From DASPLX01 sp035627375 (GTDB taxonomy: Bacteria; Pseudomonadota; Gammaproteobacteria; Burkholderiales; Burkholderiaceae_D), in NCBI GenBank assembly GCA_035627375.1, contig DASPLX010000074.1:1-64000 (forward strand): a DNA stretch of 64,000 nucleotides, in the 5' to 3' direction. A program made the translations under genes and the position numbers. Every line of letters starts with the position of its first letter. Position 1 is the first letter of the stretch. The notes under the pieces are model-generated. The model did not search any database. It was given only the letters and a program-made list of their open reading frames with translations, and was not told the DNA's origin. Of the stretch, positions 7,237 through 16,204 are shown in pieces.

Positions 7237-8448
7237 ATGAAACGACTCTCGACCAGGACTCTCTCCTTCCTGTTGATCGCAGCGCTTGGCCTCGGCGCAG
7301 CCGCCTGGCTGCTGGCGCCGAAATCGAATGCGAACGCGAGCGCCAATGCGCAAGGCGCGGCCACACAGACCGCGCCCAAGCCGGCCGGGCCCAAGCCCGC
7401 GTTGACCGTCGCGATCGCACGCCCGGTCGAGTCGCCCTTGCCGCTCAAGCTGATGGCCAACGGCAATATCGCGGCCTGGCAAGAGGCGAGCGTCGGCAGC
7501 GAAGCCCATGGCTTGCGGCTCGCCGAAGTCTTGGTCGGCGTCGGCGACGAGGTGCGCGCGGGCCAGGTGCTGGCTCGTTTCGCCGGCGAAACCGTCGCCG
7601 CCGAGGTGGCGCAGGCGCGCGCCGGCGTGATGGAAGCGGAAGCCGCCGCCGCCGAGGCCGCGGCCAATGCCGAGCGCGCCCGCAAGCTCCACCCCACGGG
7701 AATGATGAGCCATCAGCAAGCCAATCAATATCTCACCATGGAACAGGTGGCCAAGGCGAAGGTCGAGGCCGCCAAGGCCTTGCTGGCGGCGCAGCAGTTG
7801 CGCATGAAGCATGTGCAGGTGATTGCGCCCGATCACGGCATCATCTCCGCCCGCTCGGCGACCGTCGGCGCGGTGGTGCCGGCCGGCACCGAATTGTTCC
7901 GCCTGATCCGGCGCGGCCGGCTCGAATGGCGCGCCGAAGTCACGGCGTCCGAACTGGGCCGGATCAAGCCCGGCGCGCCGGCGACCGTGACCGCCGCCAA
8001 CGGTTCCGTGCTCAAGGGCACGGTACGCATGATCGGCCCGACCGTCGATCCGCAAAGCCGCGCCGCGCTCGTCTATGTCGATCTCGCCGCTCCCGCCGCC
8101 GACGTGCCGCCGGCCAAGGCCGGCATGTTCGCGCGCGGTGAATTCGAGCTCGGCGCGTCGTCCGCGCTGACCGTGCCGCAGCAGGCGATCGTGTTCCGCG
8201 ACGGTTTCAGCTACGTGTTCCGTCTGGCGGATGGCAATCGCGTGCAACAGCTCAAGGTGCAGACCGGCCGCCGCGTCGCGGACCGGGTGGAAATCCTGGG
8301 CGGCCTCGCGCCCGATGCGGCGATCGTCACCGCCGGCGCCGGCTTCCTCAACGACGGCGACCTGGTGCGCGTGGCCGGCGCGGGCAATGCCCAGCCGGCG
8401 CCCCAGGCGGCGGCCCAGGCCGCCTCCCGCGCCGCCCCCGTCAAATAA
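7237..8448 (+). CDS. RND efflux periplasmic adaptor subunit (HlyD/AcrA-like)
   Basis: 403 residues. An N-terminal export/anchor segment (about 9-27, FLLIAALGLGAAAWLLA) is followed by the usual adaptor order: a split biotinyl-lipoyl domain (GNIAAWQEASVGSEAHG ... VGDEVRAGQVLARF), a helical hairpin rich in Ala/Glu, a second lipoyl half (APDHGIISARSATVG), a beta-barrel and a membrane-proximal domain (QQAIVFRDGFSYVF). The adaptor bridges the inner-membrane RND pump to an outer-membrane channel in the periplasm. It is 12 nt upstream of the pump gene. No TolC-like gene is in the cluster, so the channel must come from elsewhere. Confidence 0.9.
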   Translation: MKRLSTRTLSFLLIAALGLGAAAWLLAPKSNANASANAQGAATQTAPKPAGPKPALTVAIARPVESPLPLKLMANGNIAAWQEASVGSEAHGLRLAEVLVGVGDEVRAGQVLARFAGETVAAEVAQARAGVMEAEAAAAEAAANAERARKLHPTGMMSHQQANQYLTMEQVAKAKVEAAKALLAAQQLRMKHVQVIAPDHGIISARSATVGAVVPAGTELFRLIRRGRLEWRAEVTASELGRIKPGAPATVTAANGSVLKGTVRMIGPTVDPQSRAALVYVDLAAPAADVPPAKAGMFARGEFELGASSALTVPQQAIVFRDGFSYVFRLADGNRVQQLKVQTGRRVADRVEILGGLAPDAAIVTAGAGFLNDGDLVRVAGAGNAQPAPQAAAQAASRAAPVK

Positions 8449-8460
8449 GGAGCGTTCGCC

Positions 8461-11400
8461 ATGATGAACATGTCGTCCTGGTCGATCCGCAATCCGGTGC
8501 CGGCCCTCATGCTGTTCGTGCTGCTCACGTTCGGCGGCGTGCTGTCCTTCAAGGCCATGAAGGTGCAGAACTTCCCCGACATCGACTTGCCCACCGTCAG
8601 CGTCTCGGTGTCGCTGCCGGGCGCCTCGCCGGCGCAGATGGAAACCGAAGTCGCGCGCAAGCTCGAGAATTCGATCGCGACCGTGCAGGGCTTGAAGCAT
8701 ATCTATACCCGGGTGCAGGACGGCGCCGCCACTCTCACCGCCGAATTCCGTCTCGAAAAACCGGTGCAGGAAGCGGTGGACGACGTCCGTTCCGCGGTGG
8801 CGCGCGTGCGCGCCGACCTGCCGGGCGACGTGCGCGACCCGATCGTCAACAAGATCGATCTCGCGGCGCAGCCGGTGCTGGCGTTCACGATCCGCTCGCC
8901 GCGCATGGACGATGAAGCGATGTCCTGGTTCGTCGACAACGACGTGGCGCGCAAGCTGCTGGCCGTGCGCGGCGTCGGCGCCGTCAATCGCGTCGGCGGC
9001 GTGAACCGCGAAGTGCGCGTGGCGCTCGATCCGGACCGCCTGCAGGCGCTCGGCGCCACCGCCGCGGACATCTCGCGCCAGTTGCGCCAGATGCAGAACG
9101 AAAGCGCCGGCGGCCGGGCCGACCTGGGCGGCAGCGAACAGCCGGTGCGCACGCTGGCCACCGTCAAGTCGGCGGAAGAGCTCGCGCGCCTCGAACTGCC
9201 TTTGCCGGACGGCCGCCGCATCCGCCTCGACCAAGTGGCCACCGTCAGCGACACCGTCGCCGAACAACGCTCGGCCGCCCTGCTCAACGGCAAGCCGGTG
9301 GTCGGCTTCGAAGTCTCGCGCAGCCGGGGCGAAAGCGAAGTCGCGGTCGGCGCGGCCGTGCACAAGGCGCTCGCCGAACTGAAGGCGCAGCATCCCGGCC
9401 TGGAAATCACCGAGGCGTTCAACTTCGTCGAACCGGTCGAGGAGGAATACACCGGCTCCATGCACCTGCTGTACGAGGGCGCGATCCTGGCGGTCATCGT
9501 GGTCTGGCTGTTCCTGCGCGACTGGCGCGCCACTTTCGTGTCGGCGGTCGCCCTTCCGCTCTCGGTGATCCCGGCCTTCATCGGCATGTACCTGCTCGGC
9601 TTCTCGATCAATATCGTCACGCTGCTGGCGCTGTCGCTGGTGATCGGCATCCTGGTCGACGACGCCATCGTGGAAGTGGAAAACATCGTGCGCCACCTGC
9701 GCATGGGCAAGACGCCCTACCAGGCGGCGATGGAAGCCGCCGACGAGATCGGCCTGGCCGTGATCGCCACCACCTTCACGCTGATCGCCGTGTTCCTGCC
9801 GACCGCCTTCATGAGCGGCGTGGCCGGCAAGTTCTTCAAGCAATTCGGCTGGACCGCATCGCTCGCCGTGTTCGCCTCGCTGGTGGTGGCGCGCCTGCTG
9901 ACGCCGATGATGGCCGCCTATCTCATGAAACCCTTCGTCGGCCAGCATGCCGATCCGCGCTGGATGCAGCTCTACCTGCGCTGCGCGGGATGGTGCCTGA
10001 ACCACCGGCTGACCACCATGCTCGCCGCGACGCTGTTCTTCGTCGGCTCGATCATGCTGATCCCGCTGCTGCCGACCGGCTTCGTGCCGCCGGACGACAA
10101 TTCGCAGACCCAGGTCTATCTCGAATTGCCGCCCGGCTCGACCTTGCAGCAGACGATGCACATGGCCGAACAGGCGCGCCAGCTCGTCTCGAAAGTCAAC
10201 CATGTCAAGAGCGTCTACACCGCCATCGGCGGCGGCACGGCCGGCGGCGATCCGTTCGCGGTGGTGAGCCAGGCGGAAACGCGCAAGGCCACGCTCACCA
10301 TCCTGATGAGCGAACGCGGCGAGCGGCCGATCAAGCAGCGCATCGAAAACGAGATCCGCGCCGCGCTGGAGCAATTGCCCGGCGTGCGCAGCAAGGTCGG
10401 CCTCGGCGGCTCGGGCGAGAAATACGTTCTCGTGCTGACCAGCGAAGACCCGAACGCATTGCAGACCGCCGCGCAAGCCGTGGAGCGCGACCTGCGCACG
10501 ATTCCCGGCATCGGCAGCATCTCCTCGACCGCCAGCCTGGTGCGGACCGAAATCGCGGTGCGCCCGGACTTCGCGCGCGCCGCCGACCTGGGCGTGACCA
10601 GCGCGGCCATCGGCGAGACGCTGCGCGTCGCCACGGTCGGCGACTACGATGCCGCGCTGCCCAAGCTCAACCTGTCGCAGCGCCAGGTGCCGATCGTCGT
10701 CAAGCTCGACGAAGCGGCGCGGCGCGATCTCGCCGTGCTGGAACGCCTGGCCCTGCCCGGAAAGAACGGCCCGGTCATGCTTGGCCAGGTCGCCAGGCTC
10801 GACGTGACCGGCGGCCCGGCCGTGATCGACCGCTACGACCGTTCGCGCAACATCAGTTTCGAGATCGAATTGTCCGGCACGCCGCTCGGCGAAGTCGCGG
10901 CCGCCGCGGAGCAACTTCCGGCGGTGCGCAACCTGCCGCCCGGCGTGCGCGTGCTCGAAGTCGGCGATGCCGAAGTGATGGGCGAACTGTTCGCGAGCTT
11001 CGGGCTGGCGATGCTGACCGGCGTGCTGTGCATCTACATCGTGCTGGTGTTGCTGTTCAAGGATTTCCTGCATCCGGTGACGATTCTCGCCGCCCTGCCC
11101 TTGTCGCTCGGCGGCGCCTTCGTCGGCCTGCTGGTGGCACAGAAGAGCTTCTCGATGCCGTCGCTGATCGGCCTCATCATGCTGATGGGCATCGCCACCA
11201 AGAACTCGATCCTGCTGGTGGAATACGCGATCGTCGCGCGGCGCGACCACGGCATGAGCCGCTTCGACGCCCTGCTCGACGCCTGCCACAAGCGCGCGCG
11301 GCCGATCATCATGACCACGCTCGCGATGGGCGCCGGCATGCTGCCGATCGCCGTCGGCGTCGGCACCGCCGACCCGACCTTCCGCTCGCCGATGGCGATC

Positions 11401-11577
11401 GCCGTGATCGGCGGCTTGATCACCTCGACGGTGCTGAGCCTGCTGGTGGTGCCGGCGGTGTACACCTACATGGACGACTTCGAACAGTTCGAGCGGCGCG
11501 TGCGCAACATGCTGCGGCGCCGTCCGAAGCACGGCGACGCGCTCGACACGCACGCCGCGCCGGAAGAAGTGAAATGA
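8461..11577 (+). CDS. RND efflux pump, inner-membrane transporter (AcrB/HAE1-like)
   Basis: 1038 residues, the usual RND length. It has the N-terminal TM helix, two large periplasmic loops and twelve predicted TM segments. The TM4 proton-relay motif GILVDDAIVEVENIVRH is intact, as is the second-half LIGLIMLMGIATKNSILLVEYA. RND pumps use the proton gradient to expel drugs, solvents or metabolites through a tripartite channel. Sequence alone does not fix the substrate; the pattern is of the hydrophobe/amphiphile exporter type, not the heavy-metal type. It ends 2 bp from the convergent infA2 stop, with no terminator hairpin visible between them. Confidence 0.9.
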   Translation: MMNMSSWSIRNPVPALMLFVLLTFGGVLSFKAMKVQNFPDIDLPTVSVSVSLPGASPAQMETEVARKLENSIATVQGLKHIYTRVQDGAATLTAEFRLEKPVQEAVDDVRSAVARVRADLPGDVRDPIVNKIDLAAQPVLAFTIRSPRMDDEAMSWFVDNDVARKLLAVRGVGAVNRVGGVNREVRVALDPDRLQALGATAADISRQLRQMQNESAGGRADLGGSEQPVRTLATVKSAEELARLELPLPDGRRIRLDQVATVSDTVAEQRSAALLNGKPVVGFEVSRSRGESEVAVGAAVHKALAELKAQHPGLEITEAFNFVEPVEEEYTGSMHLLYEGAILAVIVVWLFLRDWRATFVSAVALPLSVIPAFIGMYLLGFSINIVTLLALSLVIGILVDDAIVEVENIVRHLRMGKTPYQAAMEAADEIGLAVIATTFTLIAVFLPTAFMSGVAGKFFKQFGWTASLAVFASLVVARLLTPMMAAYLMKPFVGQHADPRWMQLYLRCAGWCLNHRLTTMLAATLFFVGSIMLIPLLPTGFVPPDDNSQTQVYLELPPGSTLQQTMHMAEQARQLVSKVNHVKSVYTAIGGGTAGGDPFAVVSQAETRKATLTILMSERGERPIKQRIENEIRAALEQLPGVRSKVGLGGSGEKYVLVLTSEDPNALQTAAQAVERDLRTIPGIGSISSTASLVRTEIAVRPDFARAADLGVTSAAIGETLRVATVGDYDAALPKLNLSQRQVPIVVKLDEAARRDLAVLERLALPGKNGPVMLGQVARLDVTGGPAVIDRYDRSRNISFEIELSGTPLGEVAAAAEQLPAVRNLPPGVRVLEVGDAEVMGELFASFGLAMLTGVLCIYIVLVLLFKDFLHPVTILAALPLSLGGAFVGLLVAQKSFSMPSLIGLIMLMGIATKNSILLVEYAIVARRDHGMSRFDALLDACHKRARPIIMTTLAMGAGMLPIAVGVGTADPTFRSPMAIAVIGGLITSTVLSLLVVPAVYTYMDDFEQFERRVRNMLRRRPKHGDALDTHAAPEEVK

Positions 11578-11579
11578 TC

Positions 11580-11843
11580 CTAACGCCGTCCGAATGTGCG
11601 TCGGCTCGGCTCCGGATTGCGTTTCTCGAGATGCCGGAACGTAATCCGACCTTTTCCAAGGTCATAGGGCGATAGTTCGACCGACACCTTGTCTCCGGCA
11701 AGAATGCGGATATGATGCTGCCGCATTTTTCCGGAGGTATAAGCGATCAGCTGGTGCCCATTCTCCAATCCGACGCGAAAGCGTGAGTCCGGCAAGACCT
11801 CGGTAACGAGGCCTTGCATTTCCAGTAGTTCTTCCTTGGCCAT
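11580..11843 (-). CDS. infA: Translation initiation factor IF-1, long paralogue
   Basis: 87 residues starting MAKEELLEMQG with an S1/OB fold (VTEVLPDSRFRVGLENGHQLIAYTSGKMRQHHIRILAGDKVSVELSPYDLGKGRITFR). IF-1 binds the 30S A site during initiation. The usual IF-1 is 72 residues; this form has an extra basic tail (EKRNPEPSRRTFGRR) known from a second infA copy common in betaproteobacteria. That copy is often separate from the ribosomal-protein operon, as here. The start at 11843 has GGAAG upstream; in-frame upstream extensions lack conservation. It is a single-gene unit convergent with the RND pump. Confidence 0.9.
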   Translation of the reverse strand: MAKEELLEMQGLVTEVLPDSRFRVGLENGHQLIAYTSGKMRQHHIRILAGDKVSVELSPYDLGKGRITFRHLEKRNPEPSRRTFGRR

Positions 11844-12343
11844 GATGTCTTCCTTTGATGAGCGCTTGTCGTGCAGATCGCACGTGCAGCGACGATTGGG
11901 CATCGCCGCACGACCGGATTGGGATGCGGTAACGCCGATGAATCGGGGATAGGGTGAAAGTGCGGGTCGCCGCGTTGTGGGCGAAGGATGAAGGGAGCGC
12001 CGGTCAAGCAAGTCGGCTCGATCCGGCCGGGAGCACTATATCACGAGGCAACTCTCTCGCAAGAAAACGGATGGCGACGATCGGCAAATCGCGCTACGGG
12101 GACAAGGAAATCATTCCACCAGCACACGGCGGCCGCAAAGCAGGCGAGAAATCGTTAGGCGATTTGCCAATACCTGTGTATAGTGAGTTCTGCACTTGCT
12201 TCAAGCCCTCTTCATTGTTGGTCTCTTTCCCGTCTTGCCCGCTCATCGAGCAATTCCTGTCTGATTTCCACGGTGTTCTTTGCCTTGGCCTCAAGTGCCC
12301 CTGGGACGCAAGTCCTCACTTCAATCTTTCCTAAGGAATGCTC
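11844..12343 (+). other. 500-bp intergenic region: infA2 upstream region and long cspA leader
   Basis: No gene is supported here; the short reading frames in it have no family features. The right part (about 12180-12343) is less GC-rich and C/T-rich and is probably the 5' leader of the cold-shock gene, since such mRNAs have long structured leaders. A TATAGT at 12179-12184 could be the -10 element, but no convincing -35 pairs with it. The left part holds the upstream region of infA2. Confidence 0.4.
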
Positions 12344-12553
12344 ATGACCACCCAAACCGGCACCGTAAAATGGTTCAACGACTCGAAAGGCTTCGGCTTC
12401 ATCACCCCCGACGATGGCAGCAAGGATTTATTCGCCCATTTCAGCGATATCCAATCCAGCGGCTTCAAGAGCCTGAGCGAGAATCAGCGCGTCACGTTCG
12501 AACGCAGCGCCAGCCCGAAGGGCGACAAGGCAAGCAATATTCGCCCTGCGTAA
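12344..12553 (+). CDS. cspA: Cold-shock protein, CspA family
   Basis: 69 residues with the RNA-binding motifs RNP1 (KGFGFI) and RNP2 (LFAHF) of the cold-shock domain, starting MTTQTGTVKWFNDSKGFG. CspA-type proteins bind single-stranded RNA/DNA and act as RNA chaperones. I choose the ATG at 12344, 7-8 nt after AGGA; the upstream ATG at 12338 overlaps that ribosome site. The gene is transcribed alone with a long leader, consistent with cold-responsive control at the RNA level. Which csp paralogue this is cannot be told. Confidence 0.93.
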   Translation: MTTQTGTVKWFNDSKGFGFITPDDGSKDLFAHFSDIQSSGFKSLSENQRVTFERSASPKGDKASNIRPA

Positions 12554-12655
12554 GCTCGCTGCGCAAGCGGTTCTTCCGCGTGCCGCACGGTTTCACGGCA
12601 ATGCCGGTACGCTGAAGTTCCGGCGACGTCATGGCACATCGTCCTTGGCGCATGG

Positions 12656-12714
12656 CACCACGCGGATAGCATGGGTTGTGCGCAGGTACAGGTGCACCAC
12701 GCAGATAGCATGGG
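12656..12714. repeat. Short direct repeat, two 20-bp copies 39 bp apart
   Basis: 12656-12675 and 12695-12714 are identical except for one base (GCGG versus GCAG before ATAGCATGGG). They lie in the 218-bp non-coding gap between cspA and csbD. Two copies only, so this is not a CRISPR array. No function is suggested. Confidence 0.6.
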
Positions 12715-12738
12715 CGCCGATATTGCCTTGCCGGCCGT

Positions 12739-12770
12739 AAAAAAAGCCCGGACTCCGGGCTTTTTCTTTT
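12739..12770 (-). terminator. Rho-independent terminator (csbD side, possibly bidirectional)
   Basis: The stem GCCCGG (12746-12751) / CCGGGC (12755-12760) with a 3-nt loop is flanked by an A-run on the left and a T-run on the right. It works in both directions in principle. On the minus strand it follows the csbD stop and ends in seven T, so it most likely terminates csbD. Confidence 0.85.
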
Positions 12771-12771
12771 T

Positions 12772-12981
12772 TTATTTTTGCTTTTTGAAAGTATCTTTCA
12801 CGCTATCCGCCGCTCTATCCAAAGTATCGGTGACATTGCCGACCGTCTTCTGGGTTTTGCCTTCAGCCTGCGTTTCCGTGCCCTGCATTTCTTGTTTTCC
12901 GCTGCCAAAGAGCTGTCCGAATTTCCTTTGAAACTTGCCGGCGGCATCTTTCAAGCCACCTCTGATTTGATCGCGATTCAT
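12772..12981 (-). CDS. CsbD-like stress protein
   Basis: 69 residues starting MNRDQIRGGLKDAAGKFQ, the family hallmark, with a hydrophilic, helical body rich in Lys/Gln/Asp and a tail KDTFKKQK. The CsbD family is induced by general stress in many bacteria, but the biochemical role is unknown. The start at 12981 has GGAGAT 4 nt upstream. It is a single gene with its own terminator and probably its own promoter. The call rests on the N-terminal signature and size. Confidence 0.88.
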   Translation of the reverse strand: MNRDQIRGGLKDAAGKFQRKFGQLFGSGKQEMQGTETQAEGKTQKTVGNVTDTLDRAADSVKDTFKKQK

Positions 12982-13110
12982 ATCATCTCCTTTCCTGCAG
13001 AATGAACAAGTCGCATCGATTCGATGCAAGCGGACGGCACGTAGTTCAGGCTCGCCGGAAGTTTTCTGCAAGGAAGGTCACTATTTCCGATGGAAGTCTC
13101 CGGCGAGCGG

Positions 13111-13500
13111 CTACCGAAGCTCCTTCGGGTACGCGATCCAGCATCCTTGAACATAGTCCACGCCGATGCGCGACAGCGCATCCGCCGTCGCCACATCCTC
13201 GACGCCATGGGCAATGGCCTTCCTTCTCATCAAATGGACAATCTCGTCGACCTATCCGGCCAGTTCCTCATCTACCACGCTATACGTGACGACTGAGATG
13301 AATGAAGGAAACATCGATCTTGACGTAATCCGCAGGCAACCGCCGCAAATGGAGCAACGAACTCATGGCCTTGACGAAGTTCTCGAAAGCCACCTTGCAG
13401 CCGATTGTCTTCATGCCATCGATCAGCTTGCGGGTGTGGTGCATTCGTACGATCACTTGCCTTTCGAACTTCAATATTGAGCTTGTGTCATAAATTCTCC
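13111..13500 (-). pseudogene. Decayed EAL-domain (c-di-GMP phosphodiesterase) remnant
   Basis: Reading the minus strand from about 13500 gives GMKTIGCKVAFENF then SSLLHLRRLPADYVKIDVSFIH, the second half of an EAL domain. At about 13275-13280 the frame hits a stop (TAG). In the next frame the match resumes as VDEIVHLMRRKAIAHGVEDV and IGVDYVQGCWIAYPKELR, the domain's C-terminal end, but with another in-frame TAG near 13246. The catalytic DDFG is changed to ENFV and the N-terminal half with the EAL motif is absent. So at least one frameshift, one nonsense change, loss of active-site residues and a 5' truncation are visible. An intact REC-PAS-GGDEF-EAL gene starts beside it on the other strand. 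Confidence 0.8.
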
Positions 13501-13523
13501 GATGTCTCGAAATCGAAGGCGAG

Positions 13524-15620
13524 ATGACCAACCGAGTTCTCATCATTTCGGCTTACCCATCCGATATCCATAAACTCAGGGAGGCGTTGGGCAATGCGAA
13601 GGATGGGCCATTCGAGATCGAGACAGCCGCGCGGCTGTCGGAGGGGATAGGGCGTCTTGCTCGGGGGGACATCGACGCCATTCTCGCGGACTTGATCTTG
13701 CCGGACAGCCAGGGACTGGATACCTTTGATCGTTTGTTTGTCGCGGCGAGGCATATCCCGATCGTGACGCTTTGTGCGCCGGGCGACGAAGAAAGCGCCG
13801 TCGAAGCCGTCCAGCGCGGCGCGCAAGGTTATTTTTCGAAAGGTTACTTTGACAGCACCCTGGTGCCGCAGGCGCTGCGCAGTATCATCCAGCGCAAATC
13901 CGTGGAAGAAGGGTTGTACGTTGCCCAGGCACGTGCCGAAATCACACTCAATTCGATCGGCGATGCCGTCGTTTCCACCGATATGAAGGGAAACGTGGAT
14001 TACTTGAATGCAGTCGCGGAACATATCACCGGTTGGACCAGGGAAGAAGCGCGCGGGCACCCGATCGCCGAAGTTCTTCACATCGTCGATGGCAAGACAC
14101 GCCAATCCATACGCAACCCTGTGGAATACGTCCTGGAAAACGACCGGTCGATCGAACTGAATACGGACAGCGTTCTTGTTTGCCGCAACGGCAAGGAAAT
14201 TCCCATCGAAGATTCGACCAGCTCGATCTATGACTGGGATGGCAAAGTCGTCGGCGCCGTCATCGTGTTTCGCGATATCTCCGGCAAGCAAGCCTTGACG
14301 ATGAGGATGATGCATCTTGCGCAGCACGATTTCCTGACCAACTTGCCCAATCGCGTATTGCTCCAGGATCGGATCGCACAGGCAATCGCCCTGGCGAAGC
14401 GGCACGGCACCCATCTGGCCGTCTTGTTCCTGGATCTTGATAAATTCAAGCACATCAACGATTCGCTCGGGCACGCCATCGGCGACAAGCTGCTGCAGTC
14501 CGTCGCCGCGCGCCTGACGGCTTGCGTGCGTACTTCCGACACGGTCAGCCGCCAGGGAGGCGATGAATTCGTGATCCTGCTAGCCGAGGACCGGCGGGCC
14601 GAAGATGCCGCATTGACCGCCGAAAAAGTCCTCGCCGCGCTCGCGTCGCCGCATATGATCGCGGGACATGAGCTGCATGCGTCGACGAGCATCGGCATCA
14701 GCGTCTATCCCGCCGACGGCCTGGATGCCGAAGCCTTGATCAAGAATGCGGACACCGCGATGTATCACGCCAAGGAAAAGGGACGCAACAATTACCAATT
14801 TTTCCGGAACGACATGAATACCCGCGTGGTGGAAAGGCAAATGATCGAGAGCCATCTGCGGCGCGCATTGGAACGACAGGAGCTCTTGCTCCACTACCAG
14901 CCGAAGGTCGATCTGGCGACAGGCGAGATCACGGGTATCGAAGCGCTGATACGCTGGAAACATCCGGAATGGGGAATGGTGACGCCCGAACGCTTCGTGC
15001 CGGTCGCGGAAGACTGCGGGCTGATCATCCCGATCGGGCGCTGGGTATTGCGCGAAGCATGCATGCAGGCGGTGCGCTGGAAGAACGCCGGCATCAAGCC
15101 GATTTCAATCGCGGTCAACGTCTCCGCCTTGGAATTCCGCCACAAGGATTTCCTGGACAATATACGCACGATCCTGGAAGAAACCGGCATGGAGCCGCAC
15201 TGCTTGCAATTCGAATTGACGGAAAGCGTCTTGATGCTCGACGTGGCTTCAAGCGCGCAGGTGCTCGGAAGATTCAAGGAGATGGGCGTGCAAATCGCGG
15301 TCGACGATTTTGGCACCGGATATTCCAGCCTGAGCTATTTGAACCAATTCCCCATCGATGTGCTCAAGATCGATCAATCCTTCGTGCGAGCCATCGATCC
15401 GGCTACCGGAAACAATGGCGTCATCGTCAGCGCCATCATCGGCATGGGAAGCAGCCTTCGGCAGCGCGTCATCGCGGAAGGCGTGGAACACCGGGTGCAG
15501 CTGGAATTTCTCAAAGAGAAGCACTGCGACGAAGGTCAGGGCTATCTTTTCAGCCGGCCGCTGGACGCGAGCCGGATGCAGGCCTTGCTCGCGGCCGGCG
15601 CCGACCGGACATCCCGATGA
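13524..15620 (+). CDS. Response regulator with PAS, GGDEF and EAL domains (c-di-GMP turnover)
   Basis: 698 residues. Order: REC-like receiver at 1-125 with a likely phosphoacceptor D56 (ILADLILPDSQG); PAS at ~135-255 (NSIGDAVVSTDMKGNVDYLN); GGDEF at ~265-425 with intact G-G-D-E-F at 345-349 and an I-site R-T-S-D at 336-339; EAL at ~440-690 with intact E-A-L-I-R-W at 473-478 and DDFGTGYSSL. Both catalytic motifs look functional, so it could make and degrade c-di-GMP, with product inhibition through the I-site. Input should be a phosphorelay plus a PAS ligand. No histidine kinase is adjacent. Output could be motility or biofilm; the two pilus operons in the window are possible but unproven targets. 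Confidence 0.92.
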   Translation: MTNRVLIISAYPSDIHKLREALGNAKDGPFEIETAARLSEGIGRLARGDIDAILADLILPDSQGLDTFDRLFVAARHIPIVTLCAPGDEESAVEAVQRGAQGYFSKGYFDSTLVPQALRSIIQRKSVEEGLYVAQARAEITLNSIGDAVVSTDMKGNVDYLNAVAEHITGWTREEARGHPIAEVLHIVDGKTRQSIRNPVEYVLENDRSIELNTDSVLVCRNGKEIPIEDSTSSIYDWDGKVVGAVIVFRDISGKQALTMRMMHLAQHDFLTNLPNRVLLQDRIAQAIALAKRHGTHLAVLFLDLDKFKHINDSLGHAIGDKLLQSVAARLTACVRTSDTVSRQGGDEFVILLAEDRRAEDAALTAEKVLAALASPHMIAGHELHASTSIGISVYPADGLDAEALIKNADTAMYHAKEKGRNNYQFFRNDMNTRVVERQMIESHLRRALERQELLLHYQPKVDLATGEITGIEALIRWKHPEWGMVTPERFVPVAEDCGLIIPIGRWVLREACMQAVRWKNAGIKPISIAVNVSALEFRHKDFLDNIRTILEETGMEPHCLQFELTESVLMLDVASSAQVLGRFKEMGVQIAVDDFGTGYSSLSYLNQFPIDVLKIDQSFVRAIDPATGNNGVIVSAIIGMGSSLRQRVIAEGVEHRVQLEFLKEKHCDEGQGYLFSRPLDASRMQALLAAGADRTSR

Positions 15621-15659
15621 GACGCCGCGCGCCGATCGTCGCGCGAAGCGATTCGCCTG

Positions 15660-16148
15660 CTAAAACTTGCATTTTCCCCGAACCGAGGCGACGAGCACCA
15701 TCGGCAGCTGCAAGAGACCGGACAAGCCGAACGGACCGATCGAGGTCGGCTGATGCTTCAGGCCGTCGTCGTGCAGGCACACCGGGATGGCGCCCTTCTC
15801 GAAGCGTTCGTCGAGTATTTTCCGCTGCGCAGCTGTGAATCCGTCGCGCTCCCTACCCCTGTTGGCGGTGATGACGACCTGGGCGCCGAAGGCCTCGCGC
15901 ACGATGCCGCGCAGCATATCGTCGGTCACGTACGGCACCGGCTTCAACGCGCTCGCGGGAATGCGGGAGCCGTCCATGGGCTTGCCGTCCCGCTTGCCGG
16001 TACCGTCATCGGCTACGATCGCGGCCGGTTCCTCCGAAGGCATTGCCGCCTTGGTATCGGCCCATGCCGGCGGCGCAGGGAGAAAACCGATCGACGCCAC
16101 TGCTACAGCAGCGAATGCGCCCTCGGCGGGGAATCGAAATGTGGTCAT
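15660..16148 (-). CDS. Secreted hypothetical protein
   Basis: 162 residues from ATG 16148 (an ATG at 16175 would add nine; neither has a clear ribosome site). The N-terminus is a signal peptide ending A-W-A before D-T. The mature part is hydrophilic. It has a central VTDDMLRGIVREAFGAQVV and a C-terminal hydrophobic LSGLLQLPMVLVASV, and two Cys (in PVCLHDD and GKCKF) that could form a disulfide. I do not recognise a family. It follows rlhA by 56 nt on the same strand and converges with the GGDEF/EAL gene, leaving only 39 bp between stops. Confidence 0.55.
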   Translation of the reverse strand: MTTFRFPAEGAFAAVAVASIGFLPAPPAWADTKAAMPSEEPAAIVADDGTGKRDGKPMDGSRIPASALKPVPYVTDDMLRGIVREAFGAQVVITANRGRERDGFTAAQRKILDERFEKGAIPVCLHDDGLKHQPTSIGPFGLSGLLQLPMVLVASVRGKCKF

Positions 16149-16204
16149 GTTTGTTCTTGTTTGGTCAGCCCTCATGGGCGTCGCGGCGCCGGCTTCCGGC
16201 CAGG

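Noticed and set aside
7210..11553. 1447-residue minus-strand open frame opposite the RND pump
   Set aside because: It is antisense to two well-supported RND genes, is extremely His/Arg/Gly-rich with no domain, and is explained by GC-rich third positions leaving the opposite frame open.
12656..12714. Possible CRISPR-like repeat
   Set aside because: Only two copies with one spacer-like interval and no cas genes nearby.
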